A DNA stretch of 5,096 bases, taken from contig DQEK01000144.1 in NCBI GenBank assembly GCA_003533545.1, positions 1 to 5,096 of the forward strand. The letters are read 5' to 3'. Made by a program: the position numbers and the translations under genes. The notes beneath the pieces are model-generated. The model was not told the DNA's origin. It saw nothing but the letters and a program-made list of their open reading frames with translations, and made no database searches. This stretch comes from Acidobacteriota bacterium (GTDB lineage Bacteria; Acidobacteriota; Vicinamibacteria; Vicinamibacterales; UBA8438). This document shows positions 1 to 5,096 of this stretch, one piece after another (the stretch's first letter is position 1; each line of letters starts with the position of its first letter).

Positions 1-306
1 GTCGGTATCCAGGGCAACGGGCCGGGCGGCACCGACACCATCCCGTTGGGGCTGGCTGCCGCAAGCGCGGATACGATTGCCGCGGATGCGGTGATGTCAA
101 AAGCTATGGGGTTTGAACCGCTCGAAGTGGGTACGGTGTTTTACGGAGATGCGCTTAACCTGGGAGTCGGAGACCTGGACAACATCGAGATAGCCGGTAT
201 TGTTTTGTCCGACCATGTACGTTCATTCAAACCCCATGAGACGATCGATCTTCAAAGAAAATGGGCCATAATCGGGGATTGGGCCACAGCCAACGTTATA
301 TCGTAG
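1..306 (+). CDS. DUF362 family protein, C-terminal fragment (5' end outside window)
   Basis: An open frame enters at base 1 and ends at the TAG at 304-306, giving 101 residues of a longer protein. What is seen: a GNGP segment (residues 6-9), then SADTIAADAVMSKAMGFEP (22-40) and a GVGDLDNIEIAG stretch (55-66). This order (GNGP, then a 'D-x-VAxDAV-x-MGF' helix, then 'GxGDLDxIEVxG') is the C-terminal signature of the DUF362 family. Members are poorly characterised; some carry iron-sulfur ferredoxin domains, but none is visible in this part. The protein then runs about 35 residues past the conserved core with no further motif I can name. Internal ATG codons, for example at base 46, fall inside the conserved domain and are not believable starts. 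Nearly 400 bases separate it from purB, so it is probably a different transcription unit. The family call is fairly secure; function is unknown. Confidence 0.75.
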   Translation, partial: VGIQGNGPGGTDTIPLGLAAASADTIAADAVMSKAMGFEPLEVGTVFYGDALNLGVGDLDNIEIAGIVLSDHVRSFKPHETIDLQRKWAIIGDWATANVIS

Positions 307-461
307 ACAATGCCGCTGTGCAGCGCCCGAATTCAGGACGTGACGCAGTATGTCACCATCATCCTTTTGCCCTGCCGCTGTTGTGCCCCTGCCCCACCTC
401 CTCCTCAGCGGGACACCGGCCGGAAAAACGCACCGCCCGATCTTGGCGCACCTGGATCAGT

Positions 462-482
462 CCCGCCCTGTCCCCCTGTCCC
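462..482 (-). other. Candidate G-quadruplex motif on the minus strand
   Basis: The plus strand reads as four C-runs of 3, 3, 5 and 3 bases separated by G, TGT and TGT. The minus strand therefore has four G-runs with loops of 3, 3 and 1 bases, matching the canonical pattern of at least three Gs with loops of 1-7. It lies about 140 bases upstream of the purB promoter candidate and is not in coding sequence. Whether it folds in the cell, or matters for transcription, cannot be told from sequence. Confidence 0.45.
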
Positions 483-576
483 TGAAGTACGGCACGCTTC
501 CTTTCGATTTCCGAATCCAGCGCCCGGGAGATGCTGAAGCCTTGGCTCAGCCCGTCACCCGGAGATCAAGTGGCGC

Positions 577-602
577 CAAGGGACCGATAAGCCTTGCGGT
601 CC
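577..602 (+). repeat. Inverted repeats able to form two competing hairpins
   Basis: GGACCG (581-586) and CGGTCC (597-602) form a perfect 6-bp stem around a 10-base loop. CAAGG (577-581) and CCTTG (592-596) form a 5-bp stem around another 10-base loop. The two stems share G581 and interleave, so only one can form fully at a time. No T-run follows on the plus strand. On the minus strand a run of six Ts (complement of 609-614) precedes the hairpin rather than following it. It is therefore not a standard intrinsic terminator in either direction. It ends 15 bases before the TTGACA box and could be chance, a protein site or part of a read-through transcript. Confidence 0.3.
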
Positions 603-617
603 AACCCCAAAAAACGG

Positions 618-646
618 TTGACATTACATGGTCCATATGGTAGCGT
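618..646 (+). promoter_or_regulatory. Probable sigma70-type promoter for purB-mutL
   Basis: A perfect -35 box, TTGACA (618-623), is followed after 17 bases by TAGCGT (641-646). The latter keeps the three most important -10 positions (first T, second A, last T) but is otherwise weak. The start of transcription would fall near 653, giving a leader of about 42 bases before the GTG start of purB. A better-looking TAATAT at 646-651 would need a 22-base spacer and is less likely. The local switch to AT-rich sequence (about 603-675) within GC-rich surroundings supports a promoter. This would drive purB and, with no gap, mutL. Confidence 0.5.
628..640. promoter_or_regulatory. Overlapping palindromes in the promoter spacer, possible operator
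   Basis: The spacer between the -35 and -10 boxes reads ATGG-T-CCAT-ATGG. It contains two overlapping palindromes, ATGGTCCAT (628-636) and CCATATGG (633-640), and a direct repeat ATGGT (628-632 and 637-641). A repressor bound here would block RNA polymerase, so this is a sensible place for an operator. It does not match a purine-regulator box that I know, and the half-sites are only four bases, so chance is a real alternative. Confidence 0.25.
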
Positions 647-680
647 AATATTGTATCTACCAATCCTGAATTTTTGATCC

Positions 681-686
681 GGAGAG
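681..686 (+). promoter_or_regulatory. Ribosome binding site that fixes the purB start
   Basis: GGAGAG lies 8 bases before the GTG at 695-697, a near-ideal Shine-Dalgarno sequence and spacing. The in-frame TTG at 674 would place this site inside the gene and has no purine-rich sequence in front of it, so GTG 695 is preferred. Confidence 0.75.
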
Positions 687-694
687 CAGATCCC

Positions 695-2143
695 GTGGAG
701 AAAGATTCTTCTTATTACGATGTGTATCAGAGCCCGCTCGTGGAACGGTATGCCACGCGGGAGATGAGCGAAGTTTTTTCAGCCAACACCAAGTTTCGAA
801 CGTGGCGTAAATTGTGGATCGCCCTGGCCGAATCGGAGCAGGAGCTGGGAGTACCGATCACGGATGAGCAGATCGCTTCCCTGCGCAGGTTCCAGGATGA
901 GGTGAACCATGAACGCGCCCAGGAAATCGAACGGGAAACGCGGCATGATGTTATGGCTCATATTCGTGCATACGGTGAGCAGTGTCCGGACGCCCGGGCT
1001 ATTATCCACTTGGGAGCGACCAGCGCGTTTGTCGGCGACAATGCCGATCTCGTCATCCTGCGGGATGCCATGCAAATCATTCTTCGAAAGCTGGTCAATC
1101 TTATCAGCGTACTCGGAACGTTCGCCGAGACCTATCGCGACCTGGTGACCCTCAGCTTCACACACTATCAGGCGGCACAGCTTTCTACCGTCGGAAAAAG
1201 GACCTGCCTCTGGGCGTATGATCTGGCACTCGATCTGGAAGACCTTGAAGTTCGTCTCGACACCCTACGTTTCCGCGGCGCAAAAGGTACGACCGGGACG
1301 CAGGAAAGCTACATGAAACTGTTTAACGGAGATGAGGATAAAGTCAAAAAGCTGGATGCGCTGATATCCCGGAAACTGGGATTCGCGTCTTCCTTTGCGG
1401 TTACGGGACAGACCTATCCCCGTAAAGTGGACAGCCAGGTGCTGGACGTGATGTCCGGCATCGCACAGTCTGCTTACAAATTCTCGAACGACCTGAGGCT
1501 GCTGCATAACCTGAAAGAGATGGAGGAACCCTTCGGATCGAAGCAGGTGGGCTCTTCCGCCATGGCGTACAAGCGCAATCCCCGTCGGTGCGAGTTGATT
1601 GCGGCCCTGTCCAGGCACGTGATCGTCAACAGCCTCAATCCTGCCCTGACCGTGACGGGACAATGGTTCGAGCGGACGCTGGACGATTCTGCAAATCGCC
1701 GGTTATCCCTGCCGGAGGGGTTCCTGGCGGTGGATGGATTGCTGAATGTCTACCTCAATGTTGCCTCTGGTATGGAAGTGTACCCCACCGTTATCCGTCG
1801 TCATGTTATGGACGAACTGCCGTTTATGGTGACGGAGGAATTGCTCATGGAGGGGGTCAAGGCAGGAGGGGACCGCCAGGAGATGCATGAACTTATCCGA
1901 CATCATTCCGTGGAAGCCGCCCGGGCGGTAAAAGAGGAAGGCCGTGCAAATGATCTGCTGACGCGTTTAGCAGACGAACCAGGGTTCGCAGCCATAAAAG
2001 AACGTCTCGATCAGCTCACTGACCCGGCCCGTTTCTGCGGCCGTGCACCGCACCAGGTTGATGAATTCCTCTCAGGTGTGGTCGGTCCCATCCGAAAAAA
2101 ATATGCGGGCCAGCTTGGCATGGACGCCGCCGTCAACGTGTAA
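695..2143 (+). CDS. purB: Adenylosuccinate lyase, long eukaryote-like type
   Basis: A fumarase/aspartase-superfamily enzyme of the cytosol. It removes fumarate twice in purine synthesis: SAICAR to AICAR, and adenylosuccinate to AMP. From GTG 695 it has 482 residues, close to human ADSL (484) and longer than the roughly 430-residue B. subtilis type. It resembles the human enzyme throughout as I recall it: SPLVERYA near the N terminus, KFRTWRKLWIALAE, RHDVMAH (83-89), HLGATS (105-110), FTHYQAAQ (155-162) with the presumed catalytic acid His157, KGTTGTQ (197-203), TGQTYPRKVD, the flexible signature loop SSAMAYKRNP (287-296) with the presumed catalytic base Ser288, and QWFERTLDDSANRR. Two motif positions often held by Pro are Ala here (THYQAAQ, SSAMAYKRNP); the second also occurs in yeast Ade13 as I remember it. 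The gene is complete and followed after 3 bases by mutL. TTG 674 is a less likely start (489 residues). Confidence 0.96.
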   Translation: MEKDSSYYDVYQSPLVERYATREMSEVFSANTKFRTWRKLWIALAESEQELGVPITDEQIASLRRFQDEVNHERAQEIERETRHDVMAHIRAYGEQCPDARAIIHLGATSAFVGDNADLVILRDAMQIILRKLVNLISVLGTFAETYRDLVTLSFTHYQAAQLSTVGKRTCLWAYDLALDLEDLEVRLDTLRFRGAKGTTGTQESYMKLFNGDEDKVKKLDALISRKLGFASSFAVTGQTYPRKVDSQVLDVMSGIAQSAYKFSNDLRLLHNLKEMEEPFGSKQVGSSAMAYKRNPRRCELIAALSRHVIVNSLNPALTVTGQWFERTLDDSANRRLSLPEGFLAVDGLLNVYLNVASGMEVYPTVIRRHVMDELPFMVTEELLMEGVKAGGDRQEMHELIRHHSVEAARAVKEEGRANDLLTRLADEPGFAAIKERLDQLTDPARFCGRAPHQVDEFLSGVVGPIRKKYAGQLGMDAAVNV

Positions 2144-2149
2144 CATATG
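2141..2149 (+). promoter_or_regulatory. purB stop / mutL start junction, likely translational coupling
   Basis: The purB TAA (2141-2143) and mutL ATG (2147-2149) are separated by CAT only. The bases before the ATG contain no GGAG-like site, so mutL translation probably relies on ribosomes finishing purB. The two genes must share a transcript unless a promoter lies inside the purB 3' end; I see no clear one. Confidence 0.6.
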
Positions 2150-3946
2150 CCGAATCGAATCAGCGTACTTTCGGAAGACATAGCCAACAAGATTGCGGCC
2201 GGAGAGGTGGTGGAGCGGCCTGCGGCCGTGGTGAAAGAGCTGATCGAGAACGCACTCGATGCGGAGTGTACGCGTATTACGGTGGAAGCAAAATCAGGCG
2301 GCAAGCAACTGATCCGAATCACCGACAACGGGTACGGCATGGAGCGTGAGGATGCGGTTCTCGCGTTCAATCGTCATGCAACCAGTAAGATACATGGTAT
2401 CGATGATTTGTCCCATATAGGCACCTTCGGATTTCGCGGCGAGGCTTTGCCGAGTATCGCCTCGGTGTCTCACTTCCTTCTGCGGACCAGAGCCCGCGGG
2501 GCGTCACGCGGTTTCGAGGTCCGCGTGTCTGGTGGAGCTACTGTGTCGACCCGGGAAGTCGGTGCGTCAGAGGGGACCACCATCGAGGTGACCGATCTCT
2601 TCTACAACGTGCCAGCGCGTCGGAAATTTCTCAAGTCTGACGGTGCCGAAACAACCCAGATATCACGACTGGTCACGCAGCTAGCGCTTGCCCATGCCGG
2701 CGTTGGGTTCAGCCTGGTAAGTGGATCTCGACGCTTGCTGCAGTGTCCGCCTGCGGCCGGACTGGCCGACCGGCTCTTTCAACTCTACAAAGGTCGTGAT
2801 GATCTGGTTGAGGTGCATAAAGAGGCGGCCGGTATTCGTGTGGCTGGATTTGTGGCCGCGCTCGCCGGTGCAGGCGAGGGGCCTCGTCGAGGGCCGCAGA
2901 ACATCTTTGTAAATGGCCGGGCAATAAAAGACCGCACCATCGCGCACGCGGTCGTTCATGCCTACAGTACGGCAACCATCAAGGAGCGTAGCCCTGAGGT
3001 GCATCTCTTTCTGGACGTGCCTCCGGACCGCGTCGATGTCAACGTGCACCCCACTAAGGCGGAAGTGCGGTTTCTGGAGCAGTCTCTCGTGCACGAGGTG
3101 TTGCGCCGTGCTATCGGTGAGGCGTTAGAACGGGGTCGCCCACCTGAGATTCATCTGGATATCGACACGGATGCGCCTCTGGCGTCTACCCGGTCTCCAC
3201 CGTCGGCGACCCTGCTACAGCCTGAAGAGGTTGCTGGAGTGAGGGGGGGCGACGGGGCGGTCTTGGACTCGAACTCACCGGGTCCAGTAGGTCTGTCTGG
3301 GAAGCACCCACTACGCGATCTCGTCCGAGAAGTTCGTCCGAATGCCGTCGAGGCAGTCAGCGTAGGGGAACGGCCGCTGCTACCACTTGGTCAGTTCCGA
3401 GACACGTTCATCATCGCGATCGACGACGAGGGGATCGCGATTATTGACCAACACGTGGCCCACGAGCGGATCCTGTTTGAGCAAGTTATGGAACGACTGA
3501 CCCAGGGCGATCTTGAGCGTCAGTTGCTCCTCACTCCTATGATCGTGGATCTTGCGGCGGCCGAACGGCAAGCGGTGGCGGCCCACGAGGCAGCGCTTGA
3601 TCGACTGGGGTTCGACATCGAGCAATTTGGAGGGGAGAGCGTTCGTGTCTCTGCTGTTCCGGCGCTCCTTAGTCTAGCTGCCTGCGAGACGACGGTGCGA
3701 TCGTTGGCTCAGGACCTGGATGGGTTGGATCAAGGCAGTGCTGTCAGCGAGGCGCTGAGACAAATCGCTGCGACGACGGCGTGCCACGCTGCAGTCAAAG
3801 CGCACGACCGGTTGACACCAGAAAAGATGACCTATCTTCTCGACGAACTCCGACGTACTTCGCATTCTTCCGTGTGCCCGCACGGCCGACCGGTGGTCTT
3901 GCGCCTTTCGCGGAGAGAAATCGAGCGACGGTTCGGGCGGATTTAG
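2147..3946 (+). CDS. mutL: DNA mismatch repair protein MutL, endonuclease-active type
   Basis: MutL links MutS mismatch recognition to strand incision and removal. The 599 residues match the usual length. The N-terminal GHKL ATPase (about 1-335) has IAAGEVVERPAAVVKELIEN with presumed catalytic Glu31 and Mg-binding Asn35, DNGYGM (60-65), HATSKI and GFRGEAL (95-101). FVNGR (254-258) and the DVNVHPTKAEVRF segment follow. A low-complexity linker covers about 335-410. The C-terminal dimerisation/nuclease domain holds DQHVAHERILFE (434-445), ACHAAVKA (545-552), CPHGRP (577-582) and a terminal FGRI. By comparison with B. subtilis MutL the metal ligands would be His436, Glu440, Cys546, Cys577 and His579, all present. 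QLLLTP (459-464) fits the sliding-clamp binding motif. This is the nicking type of MutL found in bacteria without MutH. Slight departures are DQHV for DQHA and ACH for SCK/ACR. The often-seen partner miaA does not follow. Confidence 0.97.
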   Translation: MPNRISVLSEDIANKIAAGEVVERPAAVVKELIENALDAECTRITVEAKSGGKQLIRITDNGYGMEREDAVLAFNRHATSKIHGIDDLSHIGTFGFRGEALPSIASVSHFLLRTRARGASRGFEVRVSGGATVSTREVGASEGTTIEVTDLFYNVPARRKFLKSDGAETTQISRLVTQLALAHAGVGFSLVSGSRRLLQCPPAAGLADRLFQLYKGRDDLVEVHKEAAGIRVAGFVAALAGAGEGPRRGPQNIFVNGRAIKDRTIAHAVVHAYSTATIKERSPEVHLFLDVPPDRVDVNVHPTKAEVRFLEQSLVHEVLRRAIGEALERGRPPEIHLDIDTDAPLASTRSPPSATLLQPEEVAGVRGGDGAVLDSNSPGPVGLSGKHPLRDLVREVRPNAVEAVSVGERPLLPLGQFRDTFIIAIDDEGIAIIDQHVAHERILFEQVMERLTQGDLERQLLLTPMIVDLAAAERQAVAAHEAALDRLGFDIEQFGGESVRVSAVPALLSLAACETTVRSLAQDLDGLDQGSAVSEALRQIAATTACHAAVKAHDRLTPEKMTYLLDELRRTSHSSVCPHGRPVVLRLSRREIERRFGRI

Positions 3947-4235
3947 ACGCTCCGAAACCGATCCGTACGCCGCCAGTGAACGTCTATTCTCTGTCGCTGC
4001 GAGCGGATGGCAGCCTATGGTTGTCGTCTGCCTGTCCTACCCCTGGGCTCGCAGCACCTGGAGACGCAGAAGAAACGAAACGGTGGGGACACGGACACGC
4101 GGTCTGCTACCGAGACGGAGTGTCTTTCCAAGCATGTCCACGTCGTTGGTGAAGTGGTCTGTTTGCGCTTGATCAGAAGCTCAGCCGGTGGACCCTGTCA
4201 TGTTACGGCGCGGAAAACGAACGAGTACGAATCGG
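3947..4235. other. Non-coding gap between convergent mutL and the rarA-linked gene
   Basis: The 289 bases between the mutL stop and the stop of the minus-strand small gene hold no credible gene. A plus-strand frame of 80 codons from 4007 runs through it, but it is biased in composition, lacks a ribosome binding site, ends inside the opposing gene and resembles nothing known. A tandem GGACAC-GGACAC (4087-4098) and an imperfect hairpin after it are the only structures noted. I see no classic terminator with a T-run for either converging unit. Confidence 0.6.
4093..4128 (+). terminator. Weak composite hairpin, possible mutL terminator
   Basis: GGACAC (4093-4098) can pair with GTGTCT (4120-4125; five Watson-Crick pairs plus one G-T). 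Inside it, CGGT (4100-4103) pairs with ACCG (4109-4112) around a five-base loop. Seven unpaired bases sit on the 3' side of the internal loop. Only three Ts (4125-4127) follow, so this is a poor intrinsic terminator. It is listed because it is the best candidate in the gap and stands about 150 bases after mutL. Confidence 0.2.
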
Positions 4236-4409
4236 TTACTCTTTCGTAATCCGTTTGACGAGCAGATAACCTAGGATAAACGCGGCCACACCGAAGCCGA
4301 AGATCCTCGGGCTCGGTCCGAGTGGACCGGCTATCAGAATCGCCTCGAGGAGTGCTGCCATTCCCAGGAGTTGTAGACCCCGACCGATGTAGTACGTTGC
4401 GCTCGGCAT
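4236..4409 (-). CDS. Small two-helix membrane protein, function unknown
   Basis: A 57-residue protein from the ATG at 4409-4407 to the TAA at 4238-4236. Residues about 11-27 (GLQLLGMAALLEAILIA) and 36-51 (IFGFGVAAFILGYLLV) are hydrophobic enough to span a membrane. They are joined by a short turn, GPLGPSPR (28-35), and followed by a basic tail, KRITKE (52-57). No signal peptidase site is evident and no catalytic motif is visible. Its start codon shares one base with the rarA stop (TAATG), and no clear Shine-Dalgarno precedes it, so translation is probably coupled to rarA. A longer reading from 4559 exists but overlaps rarA by 150 bases and adds a charged, unstructured-looking stretch, so it is rejected. 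I do not recognise the family. Gene reality rests on the coupled start, the clean two-helix pattern and the position. Confidence 0.65.
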   Translation of the reverse strand: MPSATYYIGRGLQLLGMAALLEAILIAGPLGPSPRIFGFGVAAFILGYLLVKRITKE

Positions 4410-4411
4410 TA
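4407..4411 (-). promoter_or_regulatory. TAATG stop-start overlap coupling rarA and the small membrane gene
   Basis: On the minus strand the rarA TAA (4411-4409) and the next ATG (4409-4407) share one A. Such overlaps are typical of termination-reinitiation, which would tie production of the small protein to RarA. The preceding rarA codons contain no strong ribosome binding site. Confidence 0.6.
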
Positions 4412-5096
4412 GCTGGGCGAATCGTCTTGGTTTTTGGCGTTCTCGCGCCGTCGGGTTTTCAGATTCCGCCAAGCCGACAGCCGGCGGTCTAGTTCCTTCT
4501 CGAATCCCCGCGTCGTGGGAACGTAGTATTGCCGTCCTCGTAGCGAAGTTGGCAGACAATCCATCGCGCTGACTGCCTCTGGTTCGTCGTGGGCATAGCG
4601 GTAGCCCTTGCCGTAGCCGAGTTCCGTCATGAGTCGCGTCGGGGCGTTGCGCAGGTGCAAGGGAACCGGGTCTGCCACTTCCCGGTGCGCGTCGGTGGCG
4701 GCACGTGAATAGGCGGTGTAGACCGCGTTACTCTTGGGAGCAGCTGCGAGATACACGGTTGCTTGGGCCAGTGCGGTATTGGCTTCCGGCATGCCGATGA
4801 AGTGTACGGCCTCCTTGACGGCCACCGCCAATGCCAAGGCCTGCGGGTCGGCGTTTCCAATGTCTTCCGAGGCAAAACGGATCAGACGTCTGGCGATATA
4901 GAGGGGGTCCTCTCCGGCCTCGACCATGCGTGCCAGCCAGTAAACCGCGGCGTCTGGGTCGCTGTTGCGCATCGACTTGTGGAGCGCGGAAATCAGGTTG
5001 TAGTGTTCTTCGCCGTCCTTGTCGTAGACGAGTGCACGCCGTTGCATCACGTCGGCAACGAGGGCCGCATCGAGTCGAGCCGACACTGGGTCCCCG
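4409..5096 (-). CDS. rarA: Replication-associated recombination protein A (RarA/MgsA), C-terminal part
   Basis: The frame is open to the right edge, so only the last 228 residues are present, roughly the second half of a protein that is 447 residues in E. coli. RarA is a cytosolic clamp-loader-like AAA+ ATPase of the RarA/Mgs1/WRNIP1 family that acts at stalled replication forks. The Walker A and B ATPase part lies outside the window. What is seen matches the C-terminal tetramerisation domain: [11 protein letters not shown] (31-41), [13 protein letters not shown] (45-57), [22 protein letters not shown] (63-84), [11 protein letters not shown] (119-129), [13 protein letters not shown] (144-156), [15 protein letters not shown] (160-174) and [13 protein letters not shown] (190-202). 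A basic, polar tail ([16 protein letters not shown]) ends it. A GTG at 5086 could look like a start but lies mid-domain and is not one. It is followed by an overlapping small membrane gene and converges with mutL. Confidence 0.96.
   Translation of the reverse strand, partial: GDPVSARLDAALVADVMQRRALVYDKDGEEHYNLISALHKSMRNSDPDAAVYWLARMVEAGEDPLYIARRLIRFASEDIGNADPQALALAVAVKEAVHFIGMPEANTALAQATVYLAAAPKSNAVYTAYSRAATDAHREVADPVPLHLRNAPTRLMTELGYGKGYRYAHDEPEAVSAMDCLPTSLRGRQYYVPTTRGFEKELDRRLSAWRNLKTRRRENAKNQDDSPS

Larger units (their letters stand above)
307..617. other. Intergenic region between the DUF362 gene and the purB promoter; no gene seen
   Basis: No convincing gene lies here. Three plus-strand frames stay open for 70 to 97 codons, but their translations are rich in Pro, Arg, Cys and Ser, resemble no family I know, overlap one another and lack ribosome binding sites. 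The stretch is skewed toward C on the plus strand, especially about 365-480. A short inverted repeat, CGCTG-TG-CAGCG (314-325), sits just after the DUF362 stop, but its loop is only two bases and no T-run follows, so it is not a convincing terminator. The stronger structural candidates at 462-482 and 577-602 are listed separately. Confidence 0.6.

Noticed and set aside
314..325. CGCTG-TG-CAGCG as a terminator for the DUF362 gene
   Set aside because: The loop is only two bases, the usable stem is about four pairs and no T-run follows.
350..643. A 97-codon plus-strand frame in the gap before purB
   Set aside because: No ribosome binding site, biased composition, no recognisable family, overlapped by other equally open frames, and it runs through the promoter candidate.
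674..694. TTG at 674 as the purB start, adding seven residues
   Set aside because: No ribosome binding site precedes it, while GGAGAG stands 8 bases before the GTG at 695 and homology begins after that point.
1265..1663. A 132-codon minus-strand frame inside purB
   Set aside because: It lies wholly within a well-supported gene on the other strand and its translation has no family features. Similar frames at 779-1165 and 1703-1906 were dropped for the same reason.
2681..3094. A 137-codon minus-strand frame inside mutL
   Set aside because: It is antisense to the conserved ATPase domain of MutL and reflects the codon bias of a GC-rich gene. The frames at 2011-2370, 3380-3625 and 3674-3883 are likewise antisense artefacts.
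3781..4152. A 123-codon plus-strand frame crossing the mutL 3' end
   Set aside because: Its first half overlaps the conserved MutL nuclease motifs in another frame and its second half has no recognisable content or ribosome binding site.
4177..4235. AAGCTCAGCCGGT resembling a tRNA D-arm, followed by a CGAATC like a T-loop
   Set aside because: The D-stem does not pair, and no acceptor stem, anticodon arm or proper T-stem can be drawn, so the resemblance is chance.
4410..4559. N-terminal extension of the small membrane protein to an upstream start at 4559
   Set aside because: It would overlap the conserved C-terminal RarA coding sequence by 150 bases. The extension looks like out-of-frame translation, and the ATG overlapping the rarA stop is a natural start.
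1..5096. Defence system, CRISPR array, insertion sequence, prophage or attachment site
   Set aside because: No spaced repeats, transposase or integrase, terminal inverted repeats or toxin-antitoxin-like pairs were seen. The recognised genes are core housekeeping functions.

Overview
The window is a piece of bacterial chromosome, moderately GC-rich, holding housekeeping genes and no sign of mobile DNA, CRISPR or a phage. The host cannot be named with confidence. MutL carries the full metal-dependent endonuclease site, which excludes an E. coli-like (MutH/Dam) bacterium. PurB is of the long, eukaryote-like type, which is scattered among bacterial phyla. Together with a DUF362 gene this fits an uncultivated Gram-negative lineage, but that placement is inference.

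Layout, left to right. (1) Bases 1-306 (+) are the C-terminal end of a DUF362-family protein whose start lies outside the window. (2) Bases 307-694 have no convincing gene. They contain a C-rich tract whose minus strand fits a G-quadruplex pattern (462-482), an inverted repeat (577-602), a good sigma70-type promoter candidate with TTGACA at 618 and a 17-base spacer, and a strong ribosome binding site for purB. (3) Bases 695-2143 (+) encode adenylosuccinate lyase (purB), best started at a GTG codon. (4) Bases 2147-3946 (+) encode the mismatch repair protein MutL, starting 3 bases after the purB stop, so the two are almost certainly co-transcribed and probably translationally coupled. (5) Bases 3947-4235 are a non-coding gap between converging genes. 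(6) On the minus strand, reading in from the right edge, are the C-terminal half of the AAA+ ATPase RarA/MgsA (4409-5096) and, overlapping its stop by one base (TAATG), a 57-residue two-helix membrane protein of unknown function (4236-4409).

How the genes fit together. purB supplies AMP and the AICAR step of purine synthesis, while mutL and rarA both maintain the genome: mismatch repair, and rescue of stalled forks. purB-mutL is a tight pair without an obvious biochemical link. mutL and rarA converge and so are separate transcription units. No new multi-gene system is evident. The least explained items are the small membrane protein coupled to rarA, the putative operator palindromes inside the purB promoter spacer, and the G-rich minus-strand tract upstream of purB.
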